A program made the translations under genes and the position numbers. From Watersipora subatra (Eukaryota; Bryozoa; Gymnolaemata; Cheilostomatida; Watersiporidae): a stretch of DNA of 64,000 bases. The notes under the pieces were generated by a model. That model ran no database searches. It worked only from the letters and a program-made list of their open reading frames with translations, and was not told the origin of the DNA. Positions 28,401 through 38,936 of this stretch are shown here, one piece after another (within the stretch, counting starts at the first letter, position 1; every line of letters starts with the position of its first letter). The stretch lies in assembly GCF_963576615.1 (NCBI RefSeq), contig NC_088708.1, positions 68,778,672 to 68,842,671 of the forward strand, read 5' to 3'.

Positions 28401-31400
28401 TATACTTAATCTTATCATCTACTAACAGGTCTTTGTGGATCTTATACTTAGTCTTATCATCTACTAACAGGTCTTTGTTGATCTTATATTCAGTCTTATC
28501 ATCTACTAACAGATCTTTGTTGATCTTATACTTAGTCTTATCATCTACTAACAGATCTTTGTTGATCTTATACTTAGTCTTATCATCTACTAACAGGTCT
28601 TTGTTGATCTTATACTTAGTCTTATCATCTACTAACAGATCTTTGTTGATCTTATACTCAGTCTTGTCATCTACTAACAGATCTTTGTTGATCTTATACT
28701 TAGTCTTATCATCTACTAACAGGTCTTTGTTGATCTTATACTTAGTCTTATCATCTACTAACAGGTTTTTGTTGATCTTATACTTAGTCTTATCATCTAC
28801 TAACAGATATTTGTTGATCTAATACTTATTCTTATCATCTACTAACAGATCTTTGTTGATCTAATACTTATTCTTATCATCTACTAACAGATCTTTGTTG
28901 ATCTTATACTTATTCTTATCATCTACTAACAGATCTTTGTTGATCTTATACTCAGTCTTGTCATCTACTAACAGATCTTTGTTGATCTTATACTCAGTCT
29001 TATCATCTACTAACAGATCTTTGTTGATCTTATACTCAGTCTTGTCATCTACTAACAGATCTTTGTTGATCTTATACTTAGTCTTATCATCTACTAACAG
29101 ATCTTTGTTGATCTTATACTTAGTCTTATCATCTACTAACAGATCTTTGTTGATCTTATACTTAATCTTATCATCTACTTACTAACAGGTCTTTGTTGAT
29201 CTTATATTCAGTCTTATCATCTACTAACAGGTCTTTGTTGATCTTATACTTAGTCTTATCATCTACTAACAGGTCTTTGTTGATCTTATATTCAGTCTTA
29301 TCATCTACTAACAGGTCTTTGTTGATCTTATACTTAGTCTTATCATCTACTAACAGATCTTTGTTGATCTTATACTTAGTCTTATCATCTACTAACAGGT
29401 CTTTGTTGATCTTATACTTAGTCTTATCATCTACTAACAGGTCTTTGTTGATCTTATACTTAGTCTTATCATCTACTAACAGGTTTTTGTTGATCTTATA
29501 CTCAGTCTTGTCATCTACTAACAGGTCTTTGTTGATCTAATACTTATTCTTATCATCTACTAACAGATCTTTGTTGATCTAATACTTATTCTTATCATCT
29601 ACTAACAGATCTTTGTTGATCTTATACTTATTCTTATCATCTACTAACAGATCTTTGTTGATCTTATACTCAGTCTTGTCATCTACTAACAGATCTTTGT
29701 TGATCTTATACTCAGTCTTATCATCTACTAACAGATCTTTGTTGATCTTATACTCAGTCTTGTCATCTACTAACAGATCTTTGTTGATCTTATACTTAGT
29801 CTTATCATCTACTAACAGATCTTTGTTGATCTTATACTCAGTCTTATCATCTACTAACAGATCTTTGTTGATCTTATACTCAGTCTTGTCATCTACTAAC
29901 AGATCTTTGTTGATCTTATACTTAGTCTTATCATCTACTAACAGATCTTTGTTGATCTTATACTTAGTCTTATCATCTACTAACAGGTCTTTGTTGATCT
30001 TATACTTAGTCTTATCATCTACTAACAGGTCTTTGTTGATCTTATACTTAGTCTTATCATCTACTAACAGGTTTTTGTTGATCTTATACTCAGTCTTGTC
30101 ATCTACTAACAGGTCTTTGTTGATCTAATACTTATTCTTATCATCTACTAACAGATCTTTGTTGATCTAATACTTATTCTTATCATCTACTAACAGATCT
30201 TTGTTGATCTTATACTTATTCTTATCATCTACTAACAGATCTTTGTTGATCTTATACTCAGTCTTGTCATCTACTAACAGATCTTTGTTGATCTTATACT
30301 CAGTCTTATCATCTACTAACAGATCTTTGTTGATCTTATACTCAGTCTTGTCATCTACTAACAGATCTTTGTTGATCTTATACTTAGTCTTATCATCTAC
30401 TAACAGATCTTTGTTGATCTTATACTCAGTCTTATCATCTACTAACAGATCTTTGTTGATCTTATACTCAGTCTTGTCATCTACTAACAGATCTTTGTTG
30501 ATCTTATACTTAGTCTTATCATCTACTAACAGATCTTTGTTGATCTTATATTCAGTCTTATCATCTACTAACAGATCTTTGTTGATCTTATACTTAGTCT
30601 TATCATCTACTAACAGGTCTTTGTTGATCTTATATTCAGTCTTATCATCTACTAACAGGTCTTTGTTGATCTTATATTCAGTCTTATCATCTACTAACAG
30701 ATCTTTGTTGATCTTATACTTAGTCTTATCATCTACTAACAGATCTTTGTTGATCTTATACTTATTCTTATCATCTACTAACAGATCTTTGTTGATCTTA
30801 TACTTAGTCTTATCATCTACTAACAGATCTTTGTTGATCTTATATTCAGTCTTATCATCTACTAACAGATCTTTGTTGATCTTATACTTAGTCTTATCAT
30901 CTACTAACAGGTCTTTGTTGATCTTATATTCAGTCTTATCATCTACTAACAGGTCTTTGTTGATCTTATACTTAGTCTTATCATCTACTAACAGATCTTT
31001 GTTGATCTTATACTTAGTCTTATCATCTACTAACAGGTCTTTGTTGATCTTATACTTAGTCTTATCATCTACTAACAGGTCTTTGTTGATCTTATACTTA
31101 GTCTTATCATCTACTAACAGGTCTTTGTTGATCTTATACTCAGTCTTATCATCTACTAACAGATCTTTGTTGATCTTATACTTAGTCTTATCATCTACTA
31201 ACAGGTCTTTGTTGATCTTATACTCAGTCTTGTCATCTACTAACAGATCTTTGTTGATCTTATACTCAGTCTTATCATCTACTAACAGATCTTTGTTGAT
31301 CTTATACTCAGTCTTGTCATCTACTAACAGATCTTTGTTGATCTTATACTTAGTCTTATCATCTACTAACAGATCTTTGTTGATCTTATACTCAGTCTTA

Positions 31401-34400
31401 TCATCTACTAACAGATCTTTGTTGATCTTATACTCAGTCTTGTCATCTACTAACAGATCTTTGTTGATCTTATACTTAGTCTTATCATCTACTAACAGAT
31501 CTTTGTTGATCTTATACTCAGTCTTATCATCTACTAACAGGTCTTTGTTGATCTTATACTTAGTCTTATCATCTACTAACAGGTCTTTGTTGATCTTATA
31601 CTTAGTCTTATCATCTACTAACAGGTTTTTGTTGATCTTATACTTAGTCTTATCATCTACTAACAGATATTTGTTGATCTAATACTTATTCTTATCATCT
31701 ACTAACAGATCTTTGTTGATCTAATACTTATTCTTATCATCTACTAACAGATCTTTGTTGATCTTATACTTATTCTTATCATCTACTAACAGATCTTTGT
31801 TGATCTTATACTTAGTCTTATCATCTACTAACAGGTCTTTGTTGATCTTATATTCAGTCTTATCATCTACTAACAGATCTTTGTTGATCTTATACTTAGT
31901 CTTATCATCTACTAACAGGTCTTTGTTGATCTTATACTTAGTCTTATCATCTACTAACAGGTCTTTGTTGATCTTATACTTAGTCTTATCATCTACTAAC
32001 AGGTTTTTGTTGATCTTATACTTAGTCTTATCATCTACTAACAGATATTTGTTGATCTAATACTTATTCTTATCATCTACTAACAGATCTTTGTTGATCT
32101 AATACTTATTCTTATCATCTACTAACAGATCTTTGTTGATCTTATACTTATTCTTATCATCTACTAACAGATCTTTGTTGATCTTATACTCAGTCTTGTC
32201 ATCTACTAACAGATCTTTGTTGATCTTATACTCAGTCTTATCATCTACTAACAGGTCTTTGTTGATCTTATACTTAGTCTTATCATCTACTAACAGATCT
32301 TTGTTGATCTTATACTTAGTCTTATCATCTACTAACAGGTTTTTGTTGATCTTTTACTTAGTCTTATCATCTACTAACAGATATTTGTTGATCTTATACT
32401 TATTCTTATCATCTACTAACAGATCTTTGTTGATCTTATACTCAGTCTTGTCATCTACTAACAGATCTTTGTTGATCTTATACTCAGTCTTGTCATCTAC
32501 TAACAGGTCTTTGTTGATCTTATATTCAGTCTTATCATCTACTAACAGGTCTTTGTTGATCTTATATTCAGTCTTATCATCTACTAACAGATCTTTGTTG
32601 ATCTTATACTTAGTCTTATCATCTACTAACAGATCTTTGTTGATCTTATATTCAGTCTTATCATCTACTAACAGACCTTTGTTGATCTTATACTTAGTCT
32701 TATCATCTACTAACAGATCTTTGTTGATCTTATACTTAGTCTTATCATCTACTAACAGGTCTTTGTTGATCTTATATTCAGTCTTATCATCTACTAACAG
32801 GTCTTTGTTGATCTTATACTTAGTCTTATCATCTACTAACAGATCTTTGTTGATCTTATACTCAGTCTTATCATCTACTAACAGATCTTTGTTGATCTTA
32901 TACTCAGTCTTATCATCTACTAACAGATCTTTGTTGATCTTATACTTAGTCTTATCATCTACTAACAGGTCTTTGTTGATCTTATACTTAGTCTTATCAT
33001 CTACTAACAGATCTTTGTTGATCTTATACTTAGTCTTATCATCTACTAACAGATCTTTGTTGATCTTATACTTAGTCTTATCATCTACTAACAGGTCTTT
33101 GTTGATCTTATACTTAGTCTTATCATCTACTAACAGATCTTTGTTGATCTTATACTTAGTCTTATCATCTACTAACAGATCTTTGTTGATCTTATACTTA
33201 GTCTTATCATCTACTAACAGGTTTTTGTTGATCTTATACTTAGTCTTATCATCTACTAACAGATATTTGTTGATCTAATACTTATTCTTATCATCTACTA
33301 ACAGATCTTTGTTGATCTAATACTTATTCTTATCATCTACTAACAGATCTTTGTTGATCTTATACTTATTCTTATCATCTACTAACAGATCTTTGTTGAT
33401 CTTATACTCAGTCTTGTCATCTACTAACAGATCTTTGTTGATCTTATACTCAGTCTTATCATCTACTAACAGATCTTTGTTGATCTTATACTCAGTCTTG
33501 TCATCTACTAACAGATCTTTGTTGATCTTATACTTAGTCTTATCATCTACTAACAGATCTTTGTTGATCTTATACTCAGTCTTATCATCTACTAACAGAT
33601 CTTTGTTGATCTTATACTTAGTCTTATCATCTACTAACAGATCTTTGTTGATCTTATACTCAGTCTTGTCATCTACTAACAGATCTTTGTTGATCTTATA
33701 CTTAGTCTTATCATCTACTAACAGATCTTTGTTGATCTTATACTTAGTCTTATCATCTACTAACAGATCTTTGTTGATCTTATACTTAGTCTTATTATCT
33801 ACTAACAGATCTTTGTTGATCTTATACTTAGTCTTATCATCTACTAACAGATCTTTGTTGATCTTATACTTATTCTTATCATCTACTAACAGATCTTTGT
33901 TGATCTTATACTCAGTCTTATCATCTACTAACAGATCTTTGTTGATCTTATACTCAGTCTTGTCATCTACTAACAGATCTTTGTTGATCTTATACTTAGT
34001 CTTATCATCTACTAACAGATCTTTGTTGATCTTATACTTAGTCTTATCATCTACTAACAGATCTTTGTTGATCTTATACTTAGTCTTATTATCTACTAAC
34101 AGATCTTTGTTGATCTTATACTTAGTCTTATCATCTACTAACAGATCTTTGTTGATCTTATACTTATTCTTATCATCTACTAACAGATCTTTGTTGATCT
34201 TATACTTATTCTTATCATCTACTAACAGATCTTTGTTGATCTTATACTCAGTCTTATCATCTACTAACAGATCTTTGTTGATCTTATACTTAATCTTATC
34301 ATCTACTAACAGATCTTTGTTCGTTACAATTGCATGTGTCACAGAAGACGTAAGAGTTAGAGTGGTATGAGATAGTTGAGTAGAATAAAATCATGTCAAT

Positions 34401-36389
34401 TGTTATGTTCTGCATTACATATACAGTGCACCCTGGGTTATGGCGTCCCTGTTTTACGGTTTTTCCGTCCTATGATGCGGAGCAAAATGTTTTTTCGTCC
34501 CCTCCATACGGCATTAATTTCGCCATGCAACATCAACATAAATGTCTCTTCAAATTAAAATTTGGCAGTTGGGGTGCTAAATACCTCGGAATAACAAATA
34601 ACAAATTCCTCCCACAGCGCCTAAAAGAGACACGATGCTCGCTCTCTCACTCTCTCTCACTCTCTCTCACTCTCTCTCAGTTCAGCATTAGTCGATATAA
34701 GTTATAGGGAAAACAAAACCGAAAACAGGTAATAAAGATTAAGACGATGACAAATTTAAAGATTAGTTTATTATAGTACATACTAAAACTTAAGTGTGTG
34801 TTTAGTAAGCTTAATTCGTTAATTTGAATTCAAAGTTTATGTTATACATCTGTCTCGAAGATAAGAGCTCCCTACAGTACGTTCTATGCATAGTATGTTG
34901 CAATGTTACATTTTATTGCAGGTCACAACCAATAAATACATTAAAGTTACTGTAGGTAGCTATAGTTACCAAGGTTAATATACCATTTTGTTATTGATTT
35001 TAATATGTACAGATGTACTGTATATAAAATTTTGATGTTTTTCACCAGGTGGTATATGCCCCTCTATACGATGCCAACATTGCGATGTCTTATGATGCCA
35101 ACATTGCAACTAATTAATGTCGTATTGCTGAGTTCAGCGATGTAACAATGTGCAGCAATAGTTGTCAGTCACTATGTATCTTGCTGATCCTCTTCGCTCT
35201 CCTATTTGTTGATCTCTAACTCATTACCAAAACTCTCAAAGTTCCTCTCAGTCATCTCCTCTCACTTTCTCTCATCCCTTCTCTCTAATTACTGTACCTT
35301 GCTCACTTCTACTTACACTTGCTCCCCCATTTCGCCTGCTCATACCCAGTTCTCCTATTAGTCCCCTTCTTTTAACTCGTTCTTCTCCCTCTTTTAATAA
35401 ATACGCTCATGCCACTTTGTAGACATTTTTAGCAACTATCTCATCATCAAATACTTTTACCAATATTCTTTACATTGCTAAATATCACTTTCTGATATTT
35501 GGTTACCGGTTCATGCCTCTTTTATCACCTTCAGACAGTGATTTACAGGCTCGTTTATAGATACGATACTAGACAAGACAAGTGGCCAGACAGGCATTTC
35601 TTGTTTCAAGTTGAATTCTCCTTTTGTCACACTGATCATTTTTTGTTATTTATTCAAGTCATGTATTTTAGGTCAGTTACATTTTTCCTCCGCTGCATTT
35701 TCTGTTCAATTAACTTAGCATATTGACTCCACATTTGTAAGTTTCTTACATTAGGTTTTGTTTCTTTTAGTTTTCAAAGTTTTTGCAATATCAGCGAAAA
35801 TCTTAAATATAAGATCGATTAAAGACCAACAACTGATAATCATTTGAATACATTTATTTGCTTAGCTTCAAATTGTATGTGATTACGATTAGTTTTTGAT
35901 AACCCTGGGTAGTTTTATATACTAGTACGCTTGGCGATCATGTGCACCTTGACAGATCGTCAAGAGTAATCACCATGTGCATAATTATCCCGTGAAGTGG
36001 TGAGGCTGCCCAGTAGAGTTAGTGCACTGCTCTGCAATATGGAGGGTCTGAGTTCAATTCCCATTGGAGGCAAATGTTTTTCCACTAATGTTATTACTGT
36101 GACTTCGGACAAACGGACATAGCTCTTATTATTGTTCAGATTGAACATTGTCAAAAACCTGTATTACTAGCTGTGCTCATAACAACTTTCCAGGCTATAT
36201 AATTATCTCATCATGATGGGTATTTATTTGATATTTTCCTGTTGCGTCATTTTAGATCTAAACAATTATGTAAAGTACTATTTTTATATCATAGCGTATG
36301 AACCTGCAACACATCTACATTTTCTATTTTTAGGATCATCAGGCTATGAGACAGAGAAACTTCTTGCTGCCACGGAGGAGCACGTTTGA
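10471..36389 (+). CDS. MFSD14: MFSD14 / HIAT1 major facilitator transporter, 13 exons
   Basis: Exons: 10471-10548, 18316-18414, 18859-18921, 19166-19293, 19626-19740, 22658-22879, 22983-23096, 25173-25244, 26337-26449, 26688-26785, 27152-27312, 27897-28092, 36334-36389. They join in phase into 504 codons plus TGA; the human family member is about 490 residues. Recognisable family blocks include PSVYHA..IFLEFFAWGLLT, the MFS motif GALSDVIGRK (residues 92-101), WWYFALISLSGAFAVTFS, SATFAASLITSPAIGA, LSYLPEAGEYSSFF, GIRGLCNGIGPALFG and IPGPPFAFGA. Twelve membrane segments are expected. Members are orphan solute carriers of endomembranes; the substrate is not known from sequence. The intron after 26785 uses a GC donor (AAG|GCAAGT). 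The first exon (26 codons, MGSKKSKR start) is assigned from matching phase and basic composition and is less certain; MFSD14 could instead start at the ATG at 18331. Four introns begin with tandem copies of their own junction. Confidence 0.93.
11450..11566. repeat. 58-bp tandem duplication
   Basis: Two adjacent copies of a 58-bp unit starting GTTTGAAATACTACTACTAC. They differ at only one or two positions, so the duplication is recent. Confidence 0.9.
12478..12595. repeat. Dispersed GCGCCAC repeat, copy 1
   Basis: Contains GCGCCACC..TTTATTTAAATGCTACCTC and, after about 65 bp, GCGCCACCCTTTAGTTGAAT with the same following text. It is related to the copy at 13258. Probably a MITE fragment; the ends are not resolved. 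Confidence 0.5.
12751..12769. repeat. 19-bp near-perfect palindrome
   Basis: GATGATCGT and ACGATCATC flank a single central base, so the arms are fully complementary over 9 bp. Confidence 0.6.
13258..13370. repeat. Dispersed GCGCCAC repeat, copy 2
   Basis: Shares the order GCGCCACTC..ATTTGAAC, TAATAGAACA..CACTATAG and ATACAGC.CCA with 12478-12595, diverged. It ends near GCTCAAATAGACG. Confidence 0.5.
14756..15564. mobile_element. TA-flanked MITE (Tc1/mariner or pogo type)
   Basis: The left end CAGTGAAACTCGGATAACTC is inverted at the right end (GAGTTATCCGAG.. and ..CCGAGTTTCACTG). TA occurs on both sides (14754-14755, 15565-15566), as expected for TA-target transposons. 809 bp, no transposase. 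The left and right subterminal parts both repeat the GAGTTAT/CGAGTTA motif. Confidence 0.8.
15047..15128. repeat. Long imperfect hairpin inside the MITE
   Basis: Two ~38-bp arms (TTGATCGCGGTTAAAACGCT and its reverse complement with a few changes) are separated by about 5 bp around TACATACGTA. This could be a smaller fold-back element nested in the MITE. Confidence 0.75.
16097..16482. repeat. ~125-130 bp tandem repeat, 3 copies
   Basis: Units begin with TAGATTTTTAGAAARTCTGT at 16097, 16222 and 16352 and share the ACTACGTAGTCATTG and AACTTATAATTAATTATTG text. Differences are small, mainly at the unit ends. Confidence 0.9.
18415..18858 (+). other. MFSD14 intron 2
   Basis: GT-AG intron (GTAAGT ... 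CTGTTTTAG). No repeat seen. Confidence 0.85.
19294..19625 (+). other. MFSD14 intron 4
   Basis: GT-AG intron (GTGGGT ... CTTGTAG) that splits a tryptophan codon. No repeat seen. Confidence 0.85.
20085..20117. repeat. Perfect 15-bp-arm hairpin
   Basis: CTTTTCTACAGCTTT pairs with AAAGCTGTAGAAAAG across a three-base loop. It lies in an MFSD14 intron. Confidence 0.8.
20274..21719. mobile_element. Non-autonomous Helitron in an MFSD14 intron
   Basis: Starts TCTATATATATAAATCTCAG after an A and ends CCGGGCATTCACCTAG before a T. This fits Helitron insertion between A and T with TC...CTRR ends and a GC-rich 3' hairpin (CCTGGGCAATGCCGGG). It is 1,446 bp and AT-rich inside with no Rep/helicase frame. 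A degraded tRNA-like block at about 20340-20460 matches the copy at 6.8 kb. Confidence 0.82.
21234..21292. repeat. 15-bp tandem repeat, about 4 copies
   Basis: The unit CAGTGATACCTGATA is repeated with one T/A variant, inside the Helitron body. Confidence 0.85.
21724..22097. mobile_element. TA-flanked 374-bp MITE
   Basis: CCGTACTTTTCAGACTATTA at the left is inverted as TAATAGTCCGAAAAGTACGG at the right, and both ends are flanked by TA. It starts four bases after the Helitron terminus. Near its centre (about 21808-21873) a strong hairpin pairs TTTCTTTCACCGCTAGGGCG with its complement. Confidence 0.85.
22098..22262. repeat. TATG/TATA/TGTG microsatellite
   Basis: Compound purine-pyrimidine alternating tract of TATATA, GTATGTA and TGTGTG runs directly after the MITE. 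Confidence 0.9.
23110..23740. repeat. Degenerate ~45-bp tandem repeat at the start of MFSD14 intron 7
   Basis: About a dozen diverged units of the form GTCACCTGCTCCTACTGTCTC..AATACATC..GACATCTTGT. The array begins almost at the donor of exon 22983-23096. The exon end TCTACTTAAGACTC|GTAAGTATCAC resembles a unit (TCTACTTATACTGTCTCAGTAATACA), so the array may derive from this exon-intron junction, though divergence makes this uncertain. Confidence 0.65.
23926..24917. mobile_element. TA-flanked DNA-transposon remnant, copy 1
   Basis: Left end CAGTGCATCCTCAGGATACG. The right end is duplicated: ATCCTGAGGGTGCACTG ends at 24883 and again at 24917, each followed by TA. Internal text is shared in opposite orientation with 34424-35140. 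No convincing transposase frame. Confidence 0.7.
25221..26088 (+). repeat. 31-bp minisatellite made of an exon-intron junction, 28 copies
   Basis: The first unit is the last 24 bases of the MFSD14 exon 25173-25244 (GGTATTCTATCAGTACTGGC plus GCAG) followed by the first 7 intron bases GTGAGTT. Twenty-seven further copies follow without gaps. By my count 15 of them keep a perfect CAG|GTGAGT and two more keep AG- or GG-preceded GTGAGT; the others are changed to GTTGAG-, GATGAG- or similar. Units 1-10 match units 12-21 closely, so an 11-unit (341-bp) block was duplicated. Confidence 0.96.
26786..27151 (+). other. GC-AG intron of MFSD14
   Basis: The donor reads AAG|GCAAGT and the acceptor CTCTTTTAG. 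Only this choice keeps the conserved PDQQ-G-V.QG junction of the family in frame. Near-perfect consensus at the other donor positions is typical of functional GC donors. Confidence 0.85.
27305..27344 (+). repeat. 20-bp tandem duplication of an exon-intron junction
   Basis: ACTCTCCTGTTAGTAGTTAT occurs twice in a row. The first 8 bases of the first copy are the end of exon 27152-27312 and the next 12 are intron. The second copy offers an identical donor 20 bases downstream; its use would shift the frame. Confidence 0.95.
27345..27896 (+). other. Remainder of MFSD14 intron before exon 27897
   Basis: AT-rich, ends with acceptor CCTTTAG. No other feature seen. Confidence 0.8.
28079..34321 (+). 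repeat. 42-bp minisatellite containing an exon-intron junction, about 148 copies
   Basis: The array starts inside MFSD14 exon 27897-28092: the last 14 exon bases TCATCTACTAACAG and the donor GTCTTTGTTG are the first unit. Each 42-bp unit keeps CTACTAACAG, then GTCTTTG or ATCTTTG, then TTGATCTTATAYTYAGTCTTA. Units with the donor GT kept (CAGGTC) and lost (CAGATC) are mixed; after about 33,220 only CAGATC occurs. One 4-bp insertion lies near 29176. Being 14 codons long and stop-free on both strands, it produces open frames up to 493 codons (+) and 341 codons (-), which I regard as artefacts. Confidence 0.97.
34424..35140. mobile_element. TA-flanked DNA-transposon remnant, copy 2 (inverted)
   Basis: Starts CAGTGCACCCTGGGTTATGG after TA. 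The right part (TTTTGATGTTTTTCACCAGG, CCCCTCTATACGATGCC) is the reverse complement of the left part of the copy at 23926. The right terminus is degraded, so its end is approximate. A CTCTCTCACT microsatellite lies near 34640-34680. Confidence 0.65.
35141..35997. other. MFSD14 last-intron remainder
   Basis: Pyrimidine-rich at about 35170-35400, otherwise AT-rich. No exon or repeat array supported. Confidence 0.6.
35998..36074 (+). repeat. tRNA-derived SINE-like sequence
   Basis: tRNA-like order on the + strand: CCCAGTAGAGTTAG (A-box-like) and GAGTTCAATTCCC (B box), ending near GGAGGCA. Arms pair poorly, so this is not a working tRNA. It lies in the last MFSD14 intron, about 260 bp before the final exon. 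Confidence 0.6.
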
Positions 36390-37796
36390 CCATGACTGTG
36401 CTTAGAAATCTCCTTCTTTGGCATTGGTGCTTGATATTGAATTTCCAGGTTTTTTACCCTCTGTCCTATGCGCTACCACAGCCCCACGAGCAGAGTCATG
36501 CCTTCATGTGTAGCCATTCTTACTGCACACCTTACAGCAACCTCCCGCTGGAGTGGTTTGCATTTGCCGAAGACTTCAATTTCATCACTTTCCTTCAGAA
36601 ACTGCTTTTGTTCATGAGATATTTATAGAGTTATTACCTTTAATGTAGCTTCAAGTCTTGAATTCATCCTAGATGGACATGTATTTTTTAATCACCAAAA
36701 TTATTGGATAGTTTATCTTTATTGTGCCTGTAGACTTATATCAACTATGGAAGTTGCATGTACATCTGTGTATATGGTGTTTAAAATTAATCCTAAATAG
36801 AAAAGCTGAAAGCTGTCATATCTCTAAAATCTTTGTAGTTGATTTACCTGAAATCTATTATATTTTATGGCATGACCATATATCACCGGTAGCCACTGGT
36901 TATTGCAGATTGCGGTTAGCTGAACAGTTTTGCATGAAACCATAAGAGGCTAGTAACGTCATACTGTTGTATCATAATGATGTTTTTAGTTGCCATGTAT
37001 TGATTAATAACAATGTTTTTCAAGGTGGCAGACTCATCCTGTAACAGGTCATGCACATTTTTATGTCTTTGGCTTTATATGACTAATATGTTTGTCTTAT
37101 AGTGCTTCTTCATTACCAGTGCTAGTCGATAAAACAACTAACTATCCGCTAGGTCAGTAAAGATTACAATCACGAACATCAATTTAAGTCTGCAGATTGT
37201 TGGGTCTCACAATACTGGGTGTAATGTAAACAAACTCTGGAGGTTGTGCAAACAAATTTTCTGCAAGTCATTTGCAATAGCTAATAGTACCACTTACTGT
37301 GAGTCATCTACAATAGTGGACATTACTATTTAGCATAAGTCATATGCAATAGCTAATAATACTATTTAGCGTAAGTCATATTCAATAGCTAATAATACTA
37401 TGTATTTACTTTAAGTCAAGTTTTATTATTAACATTAATCCTGTTTAGACTAGAGCCTGCCCACATAAACACTTCATTTCTGATAAGTTCCAGCTAGCCG
37501 CTTTTTTACTGTATTTACTTCTTTTATGAAAGTTTCTATTGTTATTTACATATAAAATAGAGATGGAGGATTTTGCATCAGTTGAAATTGAGACCTGGCA
37601 TGCAAAAGCACATCTTGTATGTAATCGTCAAAAGCTTGCTAAAGGTTTTGTTTAAGAAATAGTATAGGTGAGACCTTAACTCATTACCTACAATTGCATA
37701 TTGCTCACCCACCATCTCAGGCCACTCATTGAAATCTATGTTGGAAACTCCCACTTTCTTGTTGTGTCTGTCTGTTAGTATACATAAATGCTCTGC
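36390..37796 (+). other. MFSD14 3' UTR and downstream sequence
   Basis: Follows the TGA at 36387-36389. I could not identify a clear AATAAA near the stop. A weak ~45-bp repeat containing CATATGCAATAGCTAATA occurs near 37265-37405. No other gene seen. Confidence 0.45.
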
Positions 37797-37952
37797 ATAT
37801 TCACATGTTCTGGCCGATTCCATTCAAACTTCACGTACACACGCTCCATGCCTTTCACCGAAACGGTAAAATATTTGGCGACCTGGTCGGATGCATGGAG
37901 CGTGTATGTGTGAAGTTTGGAGGAAATTGGCCAGAAAATGTGGATACGCATA
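37797..37952. repeat. Imperfect inverted repeat with ~55-bp arms
   Basis: TATTCACATGTTCTGGCC..CACGCTCCATGC is mirrored by GCATGGAGCGTG..GGCCAGAAAATGTGGATA with scattered mismatches and about 40 bp between. Likely a fold-back or MITE remnant. Confidence 0.7.
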
Positions 37953-38936
37953 GCTTCATTGTAGGTCACTAAAATACTTGGTGTCAAAACTCTGTCTGGT
38001 TCCTGAGAACCACCCCCCTAAACACCCACCTGCAGTCTATCTGATTGATAACGAAAGAACTATCGGCCATCACCGGGCTAAACGCTGGTATATTTATTAA
38101 ATTATGGTTTGATTTACTGACTTTTGACTTTTTGATTGAATTGTCATAAAATTTAATCATTGTTTCTGCTTTGGTAAATGAACCAAGTCAATCAAACACT
38201 AGCAGCCCAAGTTAAAAGTTTAAGTTTTTAATAGATTATGGTTCTAAGAACATTTTGAGCAATTTTGTTGTCATCCATGGTTTATATATGTTTATATATA
38301 ATACAAGTTTAATGTTATAATCTCTATGCATAATTACTATGCATTATTATTTTTATGCATGACGTATATAATTGACTTCATAAACGTGTTAACAAGCTCT
38401 TAGCAACTATGTATGGCCAGTCTTTGTTTCGCATTTAAAACAGCTTTTTATCCTTTTTGTTGTTGTAGTATATCAGCAGAACAACAGTAACACTAAAAAG
38501 ATTGTTAGTGACAACACCAATTAACGATGAACAAATAGAGGGTCTTGTATGTGGTGACTGGCCTTAGCTCCAACTTTATCAGCACCTCTATTTTGACATA
38601 ACGTCATATGTTAGCATTAGCTTCCAGCAGAACTAAAAGGGGTAACATAATATGACAAGGCACTTGACAACTGGGACGGTTCTATTTATAGCCGGTTAGA
38701 AGGTAAATTTGTATAAACATTCTAGCCAGCATATTTAGGGAGATGTGAGGTTGGCAAGATATCATGCAAAGTATTCATATATAACATGATAATAATAGTT
38801 CAATTTTCTCAATTTGAAATTACATGTATAAGTCTTGTATGTCATCAAGGTTTTCAGTATAACTATAAAAAAAATGAAAATTTGCATTACATCATTCTAT
38901 TGGTTCAACAGAATAATTAAGCCTAAAACCTCAGTC
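37953..38936. other. Intergenic; nothing supported
   Basis: AT-rich sequence with a few short TATATA tracts. No gene or array recognised. Confidence 0.4.

Noticed and set aside
28079-34321. CRISPR-like array
   Set aside because: Units are contiguous without spacers and lie in a eukaryotic intron.
28097-34370. Long + strand LILYSVLSSTNRSL-repeat frames and a 341-codon - strand frame
   Set aside because: They are translations of the 42-bp minisatellite within an MFSD14 intron. The MFSD14 reading frame itself meets a stop in the first unit.
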